Part shown: piece by piece, positions 26,757 through 34,504 of the stretch
Layout: each line of letters starts with the position of its first letter
Numbering within the stretch: position 1 is the stretch's first letter
Origin: JASSUD01 sp031963225
GTDB lineage: Bacteria > Pseudomonadota > Gammaproteobacteria > Burkholderiales > Burkholderiaceae
Assembly: GCA_031963225.1 (NCBI GenBank)
Contig: JASSUD010000003.1
Span: forward strand, 25,325-89,324
Reading direction: 5' to 3'
DNA length: 64,000 nt
The notes under the pieces: generated by a model
Told to the model about the DNA's origin: nothing
Seen by the model: only the letters and a program-made list of their open reading frames with translations
The model's database searches: none
Program-made: the position numbers and the translations under genes

Positions 26757-27227
26757 ATGGCCCTAGCGGTTAATGACACACTCAGTGATTGGACTGTCCC
26801 TTCGACCCTCGGAGATTTTTCTCTATCTGCTTGCCTGAAAAAACCAGGTCAACGCTACCTCGTTATATATTTCTACCCCAAAGACGATACACCAGGCTGC
26901 ACCGATGAAAGTGCAGCTTTCGCACAAGCCTACCCAGATTTTCAAACAGCTGGTGTGGAAATTGTGGGGGTATCGCGCGATAGCCTGGAGTCGCATAAAC
27001 GCTTTAGTTATAAACTAGGCATTCCTTTTCCTCTGCTCTCGGACAGCGATGAAAAACTATGCGCGCTGTTTGATGTGATCAAGCCCAAAAAAATGTTTGG
27101 CAAGGACGTACGCGGCATTGAACGCAGCACGTTTATAGTTGATACCGATTATGTAATTCAACACGTTTGGCGCGGCGTTAAAGTTCCAGGACATGTAGAA
27201 GCAGTAAAAGCAGCTTTGTCTATCTAA
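26757..27227 (+). CDS. bcp: Thioredoxin-dependent thiol peroxidase (BCP/PrxQ)
   Basis: Reduces hydrogen peroxide and organic peroxides using thioredoxin; cytoplasmic. Its 156 residues carry the peroxiredoxin signature IYFYPKDDTPGCTDESAAF with peroxidatic Cys48, and VGVSRDSLESHKRF. Only one Cys lies in the active motif: the resolving Cys five residues later is Ala/Phe here, as in 1-Cys-like BCP variants. A later Cys (KLCALFDV) exists. AGGAG precedes the ATG. It stands alone between the toxin-antitoxin pair and a repeat cluster. Confidence 0.92.
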   Translation: MALAVNDTLSDWTVPSTLGDFSLSACLKKPGQRYLVIYFYPKDDTPGCTDESAAFAQAYPDFQTAGVEIVGVSRDSLESHKRFSYKLGIPFPLLSDSDEKLCALFDVIKPKKMFGKDVRGIERSTFIVDTDYVIQHVWRGVKVPGHVEAVKAALSI

Positions 27228-27267
27228 GAGTCGATTGCAAGTCTCCAAATGGAGTCTACAATTAGCT

Positions 27268-27640
27268 TGTAGGTTGGTGGTGAGGCACGAACCCCATGCG
27301 CGCTAACTTAAGCCAAAGAACAGAACATATTGTCGCTAAACTGTACAAAAAGTTAAGCGAAAAAAGGGGATTTTTTCCATGAACAGGCTATCTTTTGGCT
27401 TAAGTTAGCGCGCATGGGAACGAACCCCAACATGATGACCACTGTCCTTTTAAAACCTGCATATGTAGGTCAAAAGCGATGGTTACAGGCTTGTGGTGTG
27501 CATGTTGGGGTTCCTTCGTCACCGCCAACCTACCCATTCGCTGTAGGTTGGTGGTGAGATACGAACCCCAATATGATGACCGCTGTCCTTTTAAAACCTG
27601 CATATGCAGCTCAAAAGCGATGATTGTAAGTCGGTGGTGT
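27268..27640. repeat. Intergenic palindromic repeat cluster interrupted by a MITE
   Basis: A left arm starts at about 27269 and is split by the 124-bp element at 27294-27417. The arm resumes after it (ACGAACCCCAACATG), followed by the spacer, an inverted arm ending at about 27533, then another left arm and spacer to 27640. The several open frames here are built from repeat copies and are not genes. Confidence 0.9.
27294..27417. mobile_element. 124-bp MITE, copy 1
   Basis: Terminal inverted repeats of 24 bp (beginning CCATGCGCGCTAACTTAAG) bound a 76-bp non-coding core. The flanks GCACGAACC and GAACGAACC are a 9-bp target duplication with one mismatch. The element sits inside an arm of the intergenic palindrome. 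An almost identical copy lies in the opposite orientation at 34205-34328. It is non-autonomous; the transposase is not in the window. Confidence 0.85.
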
Positions 27641-27693
27641 TCCAACGTTCCCACAACCATTAAATGCTTTTAATCTGGCTGGAGCAAAATACT

Positions 27694-28110
27694 ATGACTA
27701 TAGATGTCTTACCACCTAACCATAGTGACATACCTGATCCCTCCCCAGATGCGGCCGCTCAACTGCGCACGCTTACGCATATTCTCTACGCTTTGTATGC
27801 GATTTGCTGGCTAACAGGCGGCCTGACTGGGCTTATTGCGTTGATTATCAGCTATATTAAGCGTGCAGATCTGCGGAAAATGGCGCAAAGAGCGGCACAT
27901 CATTCTCACAGCATTATTAATGCGCCGCTTTATATTGCGCATTTTACTTGGCAAATTCGTACCTTCTGGGGCCTCGTAGCTTTCACCGTATTAGGCGTAT
28001 TATTGTCCTTGGCACTTATCGGGCCGTTTGTTCTGCTGGCAGGAGCTATTTGGGCGGTGTACAGAATTATTAAGGGATGGCTTTATCTTAGTGAGTCGCG
28101 TCTTCCATAG
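27694..28110 (+). CDS. Small integral membrane protein (DUF4870-like)
   Basis: 138 residues from ATG 27694, which has GGAG 9 bases upstream. Three hydrophobic segments (about residues 25-50, 85-105 and 106-125) and the motif TGGLTGLIALIISYIKRADLR are typical of the small membrane protein found between hisE and the HIT gene in Burkholderia. Here hinT and tatA follow as expected, but the his genes that normally precede it are absent; hisH and hisA are found 34 kb away. The function is unknown. Confidence 0.75.
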   Translation: MTIDVLPPNHSDIPDPSPDAAAQLRTLTHILYALYAICWLTGGLTGLIALIISYIKRADLRKMAQRAAHHSHSIINAPLYIAHFTWQIRTFWGLVAFTVLGVLLSLALIGPFVLLAGAIWAVYRIIKGWLYLSESRLP

Positions 28111-28144
28111 GTGGGCGCTTACCATTTTTCGCAGGAGAAATTTC

Positions 28145-28561
28145 ATGCAGGAAGCGCCGGGTAATACCGTATCAAACTGTCTTTTTTGCAAGATTGTAGC
28201 GGGGGAAATACCGAGCAAAAAAGTGTATGAAGACGATCAGTTTTATGCTTTTCATGATATTTACCCCAAAGCACCTGTGCATGCGCTCGTGGTGCCTCGC
28301 CAACATATCCACTCTCTTTCCGATTGCGGTGAGAACGAGTCTGCTTTATTGGGATCGCTGCTTGTTTTAATACCGAAGCTGGCTAAACAGCTTGGTATCG
28401 GGTATGTTCGTACCTCTGATGATGATGCGCCAACTAATAGGACTGGTTTTCGCACTACTATTCATACGGGCCCTGGCGGCGGGCAGGAAATTTTCCATTT
28501 GCATGCCCATATTATGGGAACGCCTGCTTCTGGTATTGATAAAGATATCTCCAAGGAGTAA
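28145..28561 (+). CDS. hinT: HIT family purine nucleoside phosphoramidase
   Basis: 138 residues. It has the HIT hydrolase motif HLHAHIMG near the C-terminus, an N-terminal CLFCKIVAGEIPSKKVYED and VPRQHIHSL. HinT enzymes hydrolyse AMP-lysine-type phosphoramidates. A loop with SDDDAPTNRTG at 95-105 is longer than the usual N-Gly-rich loop. GGAGAAATTTC precedes the ATG at 28145. It is followed two bases later by tatA, the standard Burkholderiales order. Confidence 0.9.
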   Translation: MQEAPGNTVSNCLFCKIVAGEIPSKKVYEDDQFYAFHDIYPKAPVHALVVPRQHIHSLSDCGENESALLGSLLVLIPKLAKQLGIGYVRTSDDDAPTNRTGFRTTIHTGPGGGQEIFHLHAHIMGTPASGIDKDISKE

Positions 28562-28563
28562 CT

Positions 28564-28773
28564 ATGCTTAGCATTGGCCACTGGCTTATCGTCTTACTTA
28601 TTATTGCTTTGGTATTTGGCACCAAAAAATTGCGCAATATCGGCACCGATCTTGGCAGCGCCCTCAAAGGTTTTAAAGAAGGCCTAAATCAAGGCGAAGC
28701 TACGCCCCCTTCTTCTTCGCCTACTCCAACACGCAAAGACACCATCGACGTAACCGCCCACGAAACAAAATAA
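28564..28773 (+). CDS. tatA: Twin-arginine translocase subunit TatA
   Basis: 69 residues: an N-terminal membrane helix (SIGHWLIVLLIIALVFG), the conserved FGTKKLRNIGTDLGSALKGFKEG amphipathic segment (key F-G hinge then KLR) and a polar tail. It forms the Tat pore in the inner membrane. AAGGAG lies 5 bases before the ATG. tatB and tatC, which normally follow immediately, are missing: a repeat cluster and an unrelated ATPase gene on the other strand come next. Confidence 0.93.
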   Translation: MLSIGHWLIVLLIIALVFGTKKLRNIGTDLGSALKGFKEGLNQGEATPPSSSPTPTRKDTIDVTAHETK

Positions 28774-28776
28774 TCG

Positions 28777-28913
28777 GTAGGTTGGTGGTGAGGCACGAAC
28801 CCCAACCTGCGCGCCACTGCCTTCTTTAAAACCTGTCTATATATTGCAAAAAGTCATAATTAGAAGGCAATGGTCTTCATGTTGGGATTCGTACCTCACC
28901 ACCAATTTACCGA
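28777..28913. repeat. Intergenic palindromic repeat, one complete unit
   Basis: Left arm GTAGGTTGGTGGTGAGG, spacer with ACCTGTCTATATATTGC, and an inverted right arm ending CACCACCAATTTACCG. It lies exactly where the tat operon breaks off, and ends next to the stop codon of the ATPase gene. Confidence 0.9.
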
Positions 28914-30155
28914 TTATTCCCATAAGCATGATATCGGCGCGGCAAATAAACGATCTCCAAATGGAATAATATTTTCTCCATTATAAAAAATAATCCCGAG
29001 CTTCAATCCTTCCTGACAGATGCCACCTAACTTGCGTAATCCTTTGAAATCATCCGCACGAACCGATGCAGATGCTTTTATTTCGATACCAAGCACCTCG
29101 CCTATTTCATTTTCAACCACCATATCTACTTCGTTTTGCTCTTTATCACGATAATGATGAAGCGTATATGCTTCATCAGACCACGTAAACTGCTTCATAA
29201 TTTCAGAGGCAATAAAGGTTTCGAGGATAGGACCAAATAAGGTACGGTTTTCTGCAATGCGTTGGGCAGTTACCCCTAGTAAGCTTGCCAGTAAGCCCGC
29301 ATCAACGAAATGCAGCTTAGGGGACTTAACTACCCGTTTAATCTCATTACGAAACCAAGGTTTGATACGGTGGAGCAAAAATAATTGCTCAAAAATGGCT
29401 AAATATTTACTTGCAGTTTTACTATCCAGGCCAACTTGCCCTCCGATCTGAGTGAAATTAATCAATTGTCCAGAATAGTGAGCAAGCACCTGAAGCAAAC
29501 GCGGCAGATGATCTATTTTCTCGATATAAGCGATGTCTCTCACGTCACGCTGCAAGACGGCATGCAGATAATCGCGCTGCCAGGCTCGGCGTCTTTTCGC
29601 ATCTTGCCGTGCTAGCATTTCTGGATAACCGCCGGTTAATACCGCTTGCACCAGTGCATGATCAATGAGTACTTCCGACGGTTTAATAAGTTTTCCAGCG
29701 AATGCATGTTCTAGAAATAGAGGCTTTTTATTTTTAATCTCGGAGCGCGATAAAGGCAAAAGATTAATGATTTCCATGCGCCCAGCTAGGCTTTCTGACA
29801 CCGTTGGCAGGGTCAATACATTGGCTGAGCCCGTAAGCAAAAAACGGCCAGGCCGACGATCCTCATCAACCGTCTTTTTAATGGCACGTAAAAGTTCAGG
29901 CGCGCGCTGGATCTCATCGATAATTGCATAATCGAGTGAGCGCACCAATCCAGTTGGATCATTTTTGGCAGCAGCAAGCGCTGTATCATCATCCAGGGTG
30001 ATATATACATGGCTAGTACCAGCAAACTGGCGAACCAAGGTCGTTTTACCGCATTGGCGGGGACCATTGATCATAACCACAGGCGTATCTTGAAGTGCCG
30101 TATGGATGCGTTCGCTAACAAATCTATGGAAAAATGGAGGGGGAGTTACGACCAT
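28914..30155 (-). CDS. AAA-type ATPase with DUF4143 domain
   Basis: 413 residues. It has a Walker A GPRQCGKTTL near residue 35, a Walker B AIIDEIQRAP, the sensor LLTGSANVL, and a C-terminal DUF4143/restriction-endonuclease-like part with EQNEVDMVVEN and VLGIEIKAS. Such proteins are widespread accessory genes of unclear role, often counted with mobile or defence genes. All nucleotide-binding motifs are intact. The 22-bp tandem repeats and a transposase scar lie immediately upstream, consistent with acquisition. Confidence 0.9.
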   Translation of the reverse strand: MVVTPPPFFHRFVSERIHTALQDTPVVMINGPRQCGKTTLVRQFAGTSHVYITLDDDTALAAAKNDPTGLVRSLDYAIIDEIQRAPELLRAIKKTVDEDRRPGRFLLTGSANVLTLPTVSESLAGRMEIINLLPLSRSEIKNKKPLFLEHAFAGKLIKPSEVLIDHALVQAVLTGGYPEMLARQDAKRRRAWQRDYLHAVLQRDVRDIAYIEKIDHLPRLLQVLAHYSGQLINFTQIGGQVGLDSKTASKYLAIFEQLFLLHRIKPWFRNEIKRVVKSPKLHFVDAGLLASLLGVTAQRIAENRTLFGPILETFIASEIMKQFTWSDEAYTLHHYRDKEQNEVDMVVENEIGEVLGIEIKASASVRADDFKGLRKLGGICQEGLKLGIIFYNGENIIPFGDRLFAAPISCLWE

Positions 30156-30177
30156 TTCGTATTTAGCGTCCGTCTAA

Positions 30178-30252
30178 TTTGGATTAAAGCTTTGGCCAAT
30201 CCGGATTAAAACATTGGCCAATTTGGATTAAAGCATTGGCCAATCCGGATTA
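30178..30252. repeat. 22-bp tandem repeats
   Basis: The core GGATTAAA-C-TTGGCCAAT recurs at 30181, 30203 and 30225, and partly at 30247, with a period of exactly 22 bp and alternating TTTGG/TCCGG starts. Multiple short terminal repeats of this size are typical of the ends of some insertion sequences. It lies 20 bases from a transposase-like remnant and is probably an IS end. Confidence 0.75.
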
Positions 30253-30289
30253 TACATCCACCAAACGCGGGTTGGTGGTGAGACAGGAG

Positions 30290-30429
30290 CGTGGTATGGC
30301 GGCGCCAGATACGATAACAATGACGATGCGAGAAGAGGTCGCTATGCTGATTTCAGGCCTACTCTTGCCTGTGAGAAGCTTCGAGAATGTCACGGTGTCG
30401 TTATGCAACAAGAGGCGGCAAAGGCGTAA
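30290..30429 (+). pseudogene. Transposase remnant (ISNCY-like)
   Basis: One plus-strand frame through 30301-30429 reads RRGRYADFRPTLACEKLREC, very close to the RYADFGPTLACEKL motif of ISNCY-type transposases with an integrase core. It ends in a stop codon soon after, and no start or catalytic core remains. The flank carries the 22-bp repeats and a decayed palindrome arm (30268-30284). Recognised by motif only. Confidence 0.45.
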
Positions 30430-30495
30430 CGCATTTCGGTCGTGCAATATATGGGCTGAATATCGAAAGTATTTGCGCCGGCCAATGAGCTCTAG

Positions 30496-32277
30496 CTAAC
30501 CGTATATCCTCCACTTATCTAATATTCGGTCAGGCTCCCCAAATGCGCCCTTTTGCTTGAGCAAGTGCCCATTCAATGGGCTTACATTCTGTGCGTCTTG
30601 AATAGACATATTAACTACGGTCAACTCTTTTTGAGGAGAACTCAAATGCAAACCGGTATTCCATTTATCTATATTCCATACCCTTACCTCTTTCGCACCA
30701 TCCCCCGATACTAAAAATCTACCGTCTGGCGAAAAATTCACACTATTCACTGCATAACAATGACCTTTAAATGTATGCAATTCTTTTCCGCTTCCCACTT
30801 TCCACAGCTTTACCATATCATCTAAACTTGCCGACGCTAAAAATTTTCCGTCTGGCGAGAATCGCACACTAGTCACAGAGTCACTGTGCCCTTCAAGGGT
30901 ATGAAGCACCTCTCCACTTTCAACATTCCACAGCTTTACTGTCATATCATTGCCCCCCGATGCGAGCAATTTACCGTCTGGTGAAAAATGTACGCTTCTT
31001 ACATAAGAATCTTTATGTCCTTCAAGTGTATGAAACACCTCTGCGCTTTCCACATGCCACAGCTTTACTGTTTCATCAGCACTTCCCGATGCAAGCAATT
31101 TACCGTCCGGCGAAAAGTTAATACTCTGTATCCGCCTATGGTGTCCCTTAAATATGTTCAGCCTCTCTCCATCTTCTACTCTCCACAGCTCAATCGTCCC
31201 ATCTGCATTACCTGCTGCCAAAACTTTACCGTTTGGCGAAAAATGCACACTATTCACGCCCCATCCCTGGCTACCCTCTCCAAGCGTGCATAACACCCTT
31301 GCTCTTCCTCTTTCTATTTCCCACAGCTTTATCACCGTTTGATTCAAGCTACTCGAAGCCAGAATTTTGCCATCTGGCGAAAAACTCAGGCTCAACACTT
31401 GATCAGGATATCCTCTAAGAGTAAAAATTGGCTCTAGAGTCTCAGTTCGGTACAACTTGATCTGATTATAGTTATAATCCCCCGGTACATCTCCCATACC
31501 AACGGCCAGCCACTGTCCATCAGGAGAGTAGCAACATTGATTAGCCCAACCCTCTACCTCTAAGCTAGGTAGCTCACCAAAGTTAACCCCCTTTAAATTC
31601 GCTTTTTGCAAATTTGCTCCTTGCAGCCACGCCCCATGGAAGTTGACGTTGTTTAAATCAGCTCCTTCAAATTGAGTCTGATCAAATTTCCCATAACTTA
31701 AATCTGCTTCAAAGACCCGAATCCCATTAAAATTCTGCTCTGACAGATCTACGCCCGCTTTAACCAATAGTGTTAATGCATTCGCCGCTATGGCTTGCAC
31801 CTCTTCACTTTTTGAGCGTTCAACCCAACTCAGTAGCTCCTGCTTCAATTCCAATTCTGGTTCAATTTTTCCCTTTAAAAACTCAAATATTGCGGGACCA
31901 CAGGCAAAAAATAGCAATTTAATAAGCGCGGGCTTTTCTGTAATTTTACGAAGGAGTTGTTTTGACTCCCACAACATCTCTAATTGATTTAAGGCAAATG
32001 CTTGTAAGCTGGCATCCGATCTAGCCAAAGTTTCTTGAAATTTCGACGGGACTCTTTGCAACAGCAAGTGCATTTTTAGTGCCGGTGAATTATCTACTGG
32101 CTTGCCATTTTGAGTCACTGTAGCCAACGCTTTAAAGAGATTTTGCTGATCCGACCAATCCAAATAATTTTTTACTTCATCTCGAATTTCAATTGGGATA
32201 GAGAGTAATGAAAGTGCTGGAGATTTTTGCACAGCAAAATAGGATGGAGCTACAGAGCTCGGGATAGAATTTAACAT
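30496..32277 (-). CDS. F-box-like / pentapeptide / WD40 repeat protein
   Basis: 593 residues from ATG 32277 (MLNSIPSS). Residues about 24-53 read LSIPIEIRDEVKNYLDWSDQ followed by a hydrophobic helix, which matches the LP-E-I-YL-D-D pattern of eukaryotic F-boxes. A helical part follows, then pentapeptide repeats at about 182-234 (FEADLSYGKF, ADLNNVNF, ANLQKANL) and seven WD40 repeats (about 240-546) with FSPDGKLLASGS and VKLW motifs, enough for one beta-propeller. In eukaryotes F-box plus WD40 proteins are substrate adapters of SCF ubiquitin ligases. A host-directed role is therefore possible. Alternatively the N-terminus may be an unrelated helical domain, as in other bacterial pentapeptide/WD40 proteins. 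The frame is open 94 codons further upstream only because a transposase remnant is fused in frame. Confidence 0.8.
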   Translation of the reverse strand: MLNSIPSSVAPSYFAVQKSPALSLLSIPIEIRDEVKNYLDWSDQQNLFKALATVTQNGKPVDNSPALKMHLLLQRVPSKFQETLARSDASLQAFALNQLEMLWESKQLLRKITEKPALIKLLFFACGPAIFEFLKGKIEPELELKQELLSWVERSKSEEVQAIAANALTLLVKAGVDLSEQNFNGIRVFEADLSYGKFDQTQFEGADLNNVNFHGAWLQGANLQKANLKGVNFGELPSLEVEGWANQCCYSPDGQWLAVGMGDVPGDYNYNQIKLYRTETLEPIFTLRGYPDQVLSLSFSPDGKILASSSLNQTVIKLWEIERGRARVLCTLGEGSQGWGVNSVHFSPNGKVLAAGNADGTIELWRVEDGERLNIFKGHHRRIQSINFSPDGKLLASGSADETVKLWHVESAEVFHTLEGHKDSYVRSVHFSPDGKLLASGGNDMTVKLWNVESGEVLHTLEGHSDSVTSVRFSPDGKFLASASLDDMVKLWKVGSGKELHTFKGHCYAVNSVNFSPDGRFLVSGDGAKEVRVWNIDKWNTGLHLSSPQKELTVVNMSIQDAQNVSPLNGHLLKQKGAFGEPDRILDKWRIYG

Positions 32278-32343
32278 AGCGTAAATTTTGTTTAACAGTG
32301 CACAGTACAGAAAGTGGAAACTCATTAGCGAGCGCATACGAGC

Positions 32344-32475
32344 TTTTAGGGTGGAGTGTAAACGGTAGGCATCGTAAAAGCTCATCCGATCCATGAGTTC
32401 ATCCATCACATCGCGCCGAGTAGCTAATCTGCAAACTTGAAAATTCAACCGCAAGAAGTAGAGTTTCAAAGTGCC
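32344..32475 (-). pseudogene. IS3-type transposase C-terminal remnant
   Basis: In frame with and upstream of the WD40 gene, the minus strand encodes TLKLYFLRLNF, then LATRRDVMDELM and FYDAYRLHSTL. This matches the conserved C-terminal end of IS3-family transposases (LK-E, TR-EA, YN-RLHSTLGY). After HSTL the expected continuation seems shifted by one base. No left end or catalytic part is present. The remnant lies between the WD40 gene and ogt. Confidence 0.6.
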
Positions 32476-32553
32476 CTTGGCCCTTTTACACTGCTTACAA
32501 ATGGCTAATCTCAAACTATGTATTGACCAGTGCACACACGAATGTGAGGAATC

Positions 32554-33063
32554 ATGCAACTCTATCTGAGCAAACTAGCTTCCCCTTTAGATACCATTTT
32601 GTTAGTGACCGATGAGCAAGAGCAGGTTCGAGCGTTGGACTTTGCCGACTACGAGGCGCGTATGCATACCTTATTACGCAAACACTACAAAAACTACGAG
32701 CTAATTGATATACAAGCTCCTTCTGCTATTGCCACAGTGCTCATGCGATATTTCGATGGCGACTTTGCTGCGCTAGATGAGCTTACTACCGCCACTGCTG
32801 GCACCGATTTACAACGCCGCGTATGGCAAGCTTTACGTCGCATCCCGGTAGGTCAAACCACTAGCTATGGCAAACTAGCTAGCGAGTTAGGTTTAAGCCC
32901 ACGTGCCGCCATCGCGATTGGTGCAGCGAATGGTGCCAACCCCATTTCTATCATCGTACCGTGTCATCGCGTAATTGCTAGCAATGGCGAATTAAGAGGC
33001 TATGCAGGGGGTTTGCACCGCAAACACTGGTTACTTAAGCATGAAAAAGTCATTGGAATCTAA
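32554..33063 (+). CDS. ogt: Methylated-DNA--protein-cysteine methyltransferase
   Basis: Removes O6-methylguanine damage by suicidal transfer to an active-site Cys. It has 169 residues; the active site is IIVPCHRVIASNGELRGYAGG near residue 135, preceded by the helix-turn-helix VWQALRRIPVGQTTSYGKLA. GAGGAATC precedes the ATG. It is directly followed by ada, giving two alkylation repair genes in tandem. Confidence 0.93.
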   Translation: MQLYLSKLASPLDTILLVTDEQEQVRALDFADYEARMHTLLRKHYKNYELIDIQAPSAIATVLMRYFDGDFAALDELTTATAGTDLQRRVWQALRRIPVGQTTSYGKLASELGLSPRAAIAIGAANGANPISIIVPCHRVIASNGELRGYAGGLHRKHWLLKHEKVIGI

Positions 33064-33076
33064 ATATGAAAAAGCG

Positions 33077-34147
33077 ATGACACCTGCAATGAACTTTGTT
33101 ACCGAAGAGCAACGCTGGGCTGCAGTGCAAGGCCGGGATGTAAACGCCGATGAACACTTTGTGTACGCGGTTAAAACTACGGGTATCTATTGCCGCCCGA
33201 GCTCCTCTGCGCGCTTACCTAAACGTGAAAATGTAGAATTTTTCGACACAGCAAAAGCAGCACAAGCAGCCGGTTACCGCGCTAGTCGCCGTATTGCTGC
33301 AGACCAGACAGAATTAGCAAAGCAGCGTGCAGCGCTGGTTATCGACGCCTGCCGACTGATCGAAACCGCTGAAATACCGCCGAGCCTGAACGAGCTCGCC
33401 ACGCAGGCTGACATGAGTGTTTTTCACTTTCATCGCATCTTCAAGAGCGAGACAGGGCTCACGCCAAAAGCCTATGCCAGCGCCTACCGCGCAAATAAGC
33501 TGCGCGACGAACTGAGCCATGCGCATACCACTGTTACACACGCTATTTACGGCGCAGGCTTTAATTCTAATAGCCGCTTCTACGAAACCTCAGAGGATTT
33601 ATTGGGGATGCATGCACGAGATTACCGTGCAGGCGGCAAAAATATGCAGATTCGCTTTGCTGTAGGGCAGTGCTCGCTAGGCGCTATCTTAGTTGCGCAA
33701 AGCCAACGTGGTATCTGCGCTATATTTTTTGGCGATGATCCGAATGCGTTAGTGCAAGAACTTCAAGGTCGGTTTCGCAAAGCAGAGTTGCTAGGAGGAG
33801 ATGCGGCTTTTGAACAGTTGGTGGCGCAAGTGGTGGGATTTATTGAAGCCCCATCGTTGGGCCTAAATCTACCGTTGGATATACGAGGCACCGCTTTTCA
33901 GGAACGCGTGTGGCAGGCACTGCGCGAGATACCACCAGGCACTACCGCTTCGTATGCAGACATTGCCAAGCGAATTGGTTCACCTAAAGCCATGCGGGCG
34001 GTGGCACAGGCCTGTGGAGCTAATCCTATCGCTGTCGCCATCCCTTGTCACCGCGTAGTGCGCAGGAATGGCGACATTTCTGGCTACCATTGGGGAGTGG
34101 AGCGCAAGCTTGTGCTGTTACAGCGCGAAGCTAACACTTCATCTTAA
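33077..34147 (+). CDS. ada: Ada-type alkylation-response protein with degraded N-terminal zinc site
   Basis: About 356 residues. In order: an AdaA-like N-terminus, an AraC-type helix-turn-helix (LNELATQADMSVFHFHRIFK), and a C-terminal O6-methylguanine methyltransferase with active site AIPCHRVVRRNGDISGY. In normal Ada four Cys bind zinc and one of them accepts methyl groups from phosphotriesters. Here the region reads GIYCRPSSSARLPKREN and later YRASRRI, so only the first Cys remains. Methyl-phosphotriester repair, and with it the methylation switch of the regulator, is probably lost, while guanine repair is intact. I start it at ATG 33077 just after the ogt stop; in-frame ATGs at 33041 and 33002 would overlap ogt. 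Confidence 0.88.
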   Translation: MTPAMNFVTEEQRWAAVQGRDVNADEHFVYAVKTTGIYCRPSSSARLPKRENVEFFDTAKAAQAAGYRASRRIAADQTELAKQRAALVIDACRLIETAEIPPSLNELATQADMSVFHFHRIFKSETGLTPKAYASAYRANKLRDELSHAHTTVTHAIYGAGFNSNSRFYETSEDLLGMHARDYRAGGKNMQIRFAVGQCSLGAILVAQSQRGICAIFFGDDPNALVQELQGRFRKAELLGGDAAFEQLVAQVVGFIEAPSLGLNLPLDIRGTAFQERVWQALREIPPGTTASYADIAKRIGSPKAMRAVAQACGANPIAVAIPCHRVVRRNGDISGYHWGVERKLVLLQREANTSS

Positions 34148-34156
34148 TTATTGATG

Positions 34157-34457
34157 TTACGCAGGTATTCAAAAAGCCCGCGGTACGCATGTTGGGGTTC
34201 GTCCCCATGCGCGCTAACTTAAGCCAAAAGATAGCCTGTTCATGGAAAAAATCCCCTTTTTTCGCTTAACTTTTTGTACAGTTTAGCGACAATATGTTCT
34301 GGTCTTTGGCTTAAGTTAGCGCGCATGGGGTTCGTCCCTCACCACCAACCTACCGTTCTTTGCTTTTCTTGTGGTTGGTGAAGGTTTGTAGAGCTTTTTT
34401 ACATATGAATCTCGGTAGGTTGGTGGTGAGAGACGAACCCCAACATGCAGGCCACGG
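34157..34457. repeat. Intergenic palindromic repeat cluster interrupted by a MITE
   Basis: Starts with the leader GTTACGCAGGTATTC also seen at 16791. A right arm (GCATGTTGGGGTTCGTCC) is split by the 124-bp element and resumes as CCCTCACCACCAACCTACC. A spacer of about 65 bases leads to a left arm at 34415-34447. Confidence 0.9.
34205..34328. mobile_element. 124-bp MITE, copy 2 (inverted)
   Basis: Same length and 24-bp terminal inverted repeats as the copy at 27294-27417, in the opposite orientation relative to the window and differing at very few positions. It is flanked by perfect 9-bp direct repeats GGTTCGTCC. The insertion point within the palindrome arm is the same as for copy 1. Confidence 0.88.
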
Positions 34458-34504
34458 TCTTCTTGAATACCTGCACAACATCAATTAAGCCGCTCCTCTC
34501 TGCG

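Noticed and set aside
27400..27673. Open frames of 64-86 codons around the first MITE
   Set aside because: Made of repeat arms and MITE sequence; similar peptides appear wherever the repeat occurs.
32278..32559. N-terminal extension of the WD40 protein by 94 codons
   Set aside because: The extension encodes a transposase C-terminus and its first part overlaps the start of ogt on the other strand.
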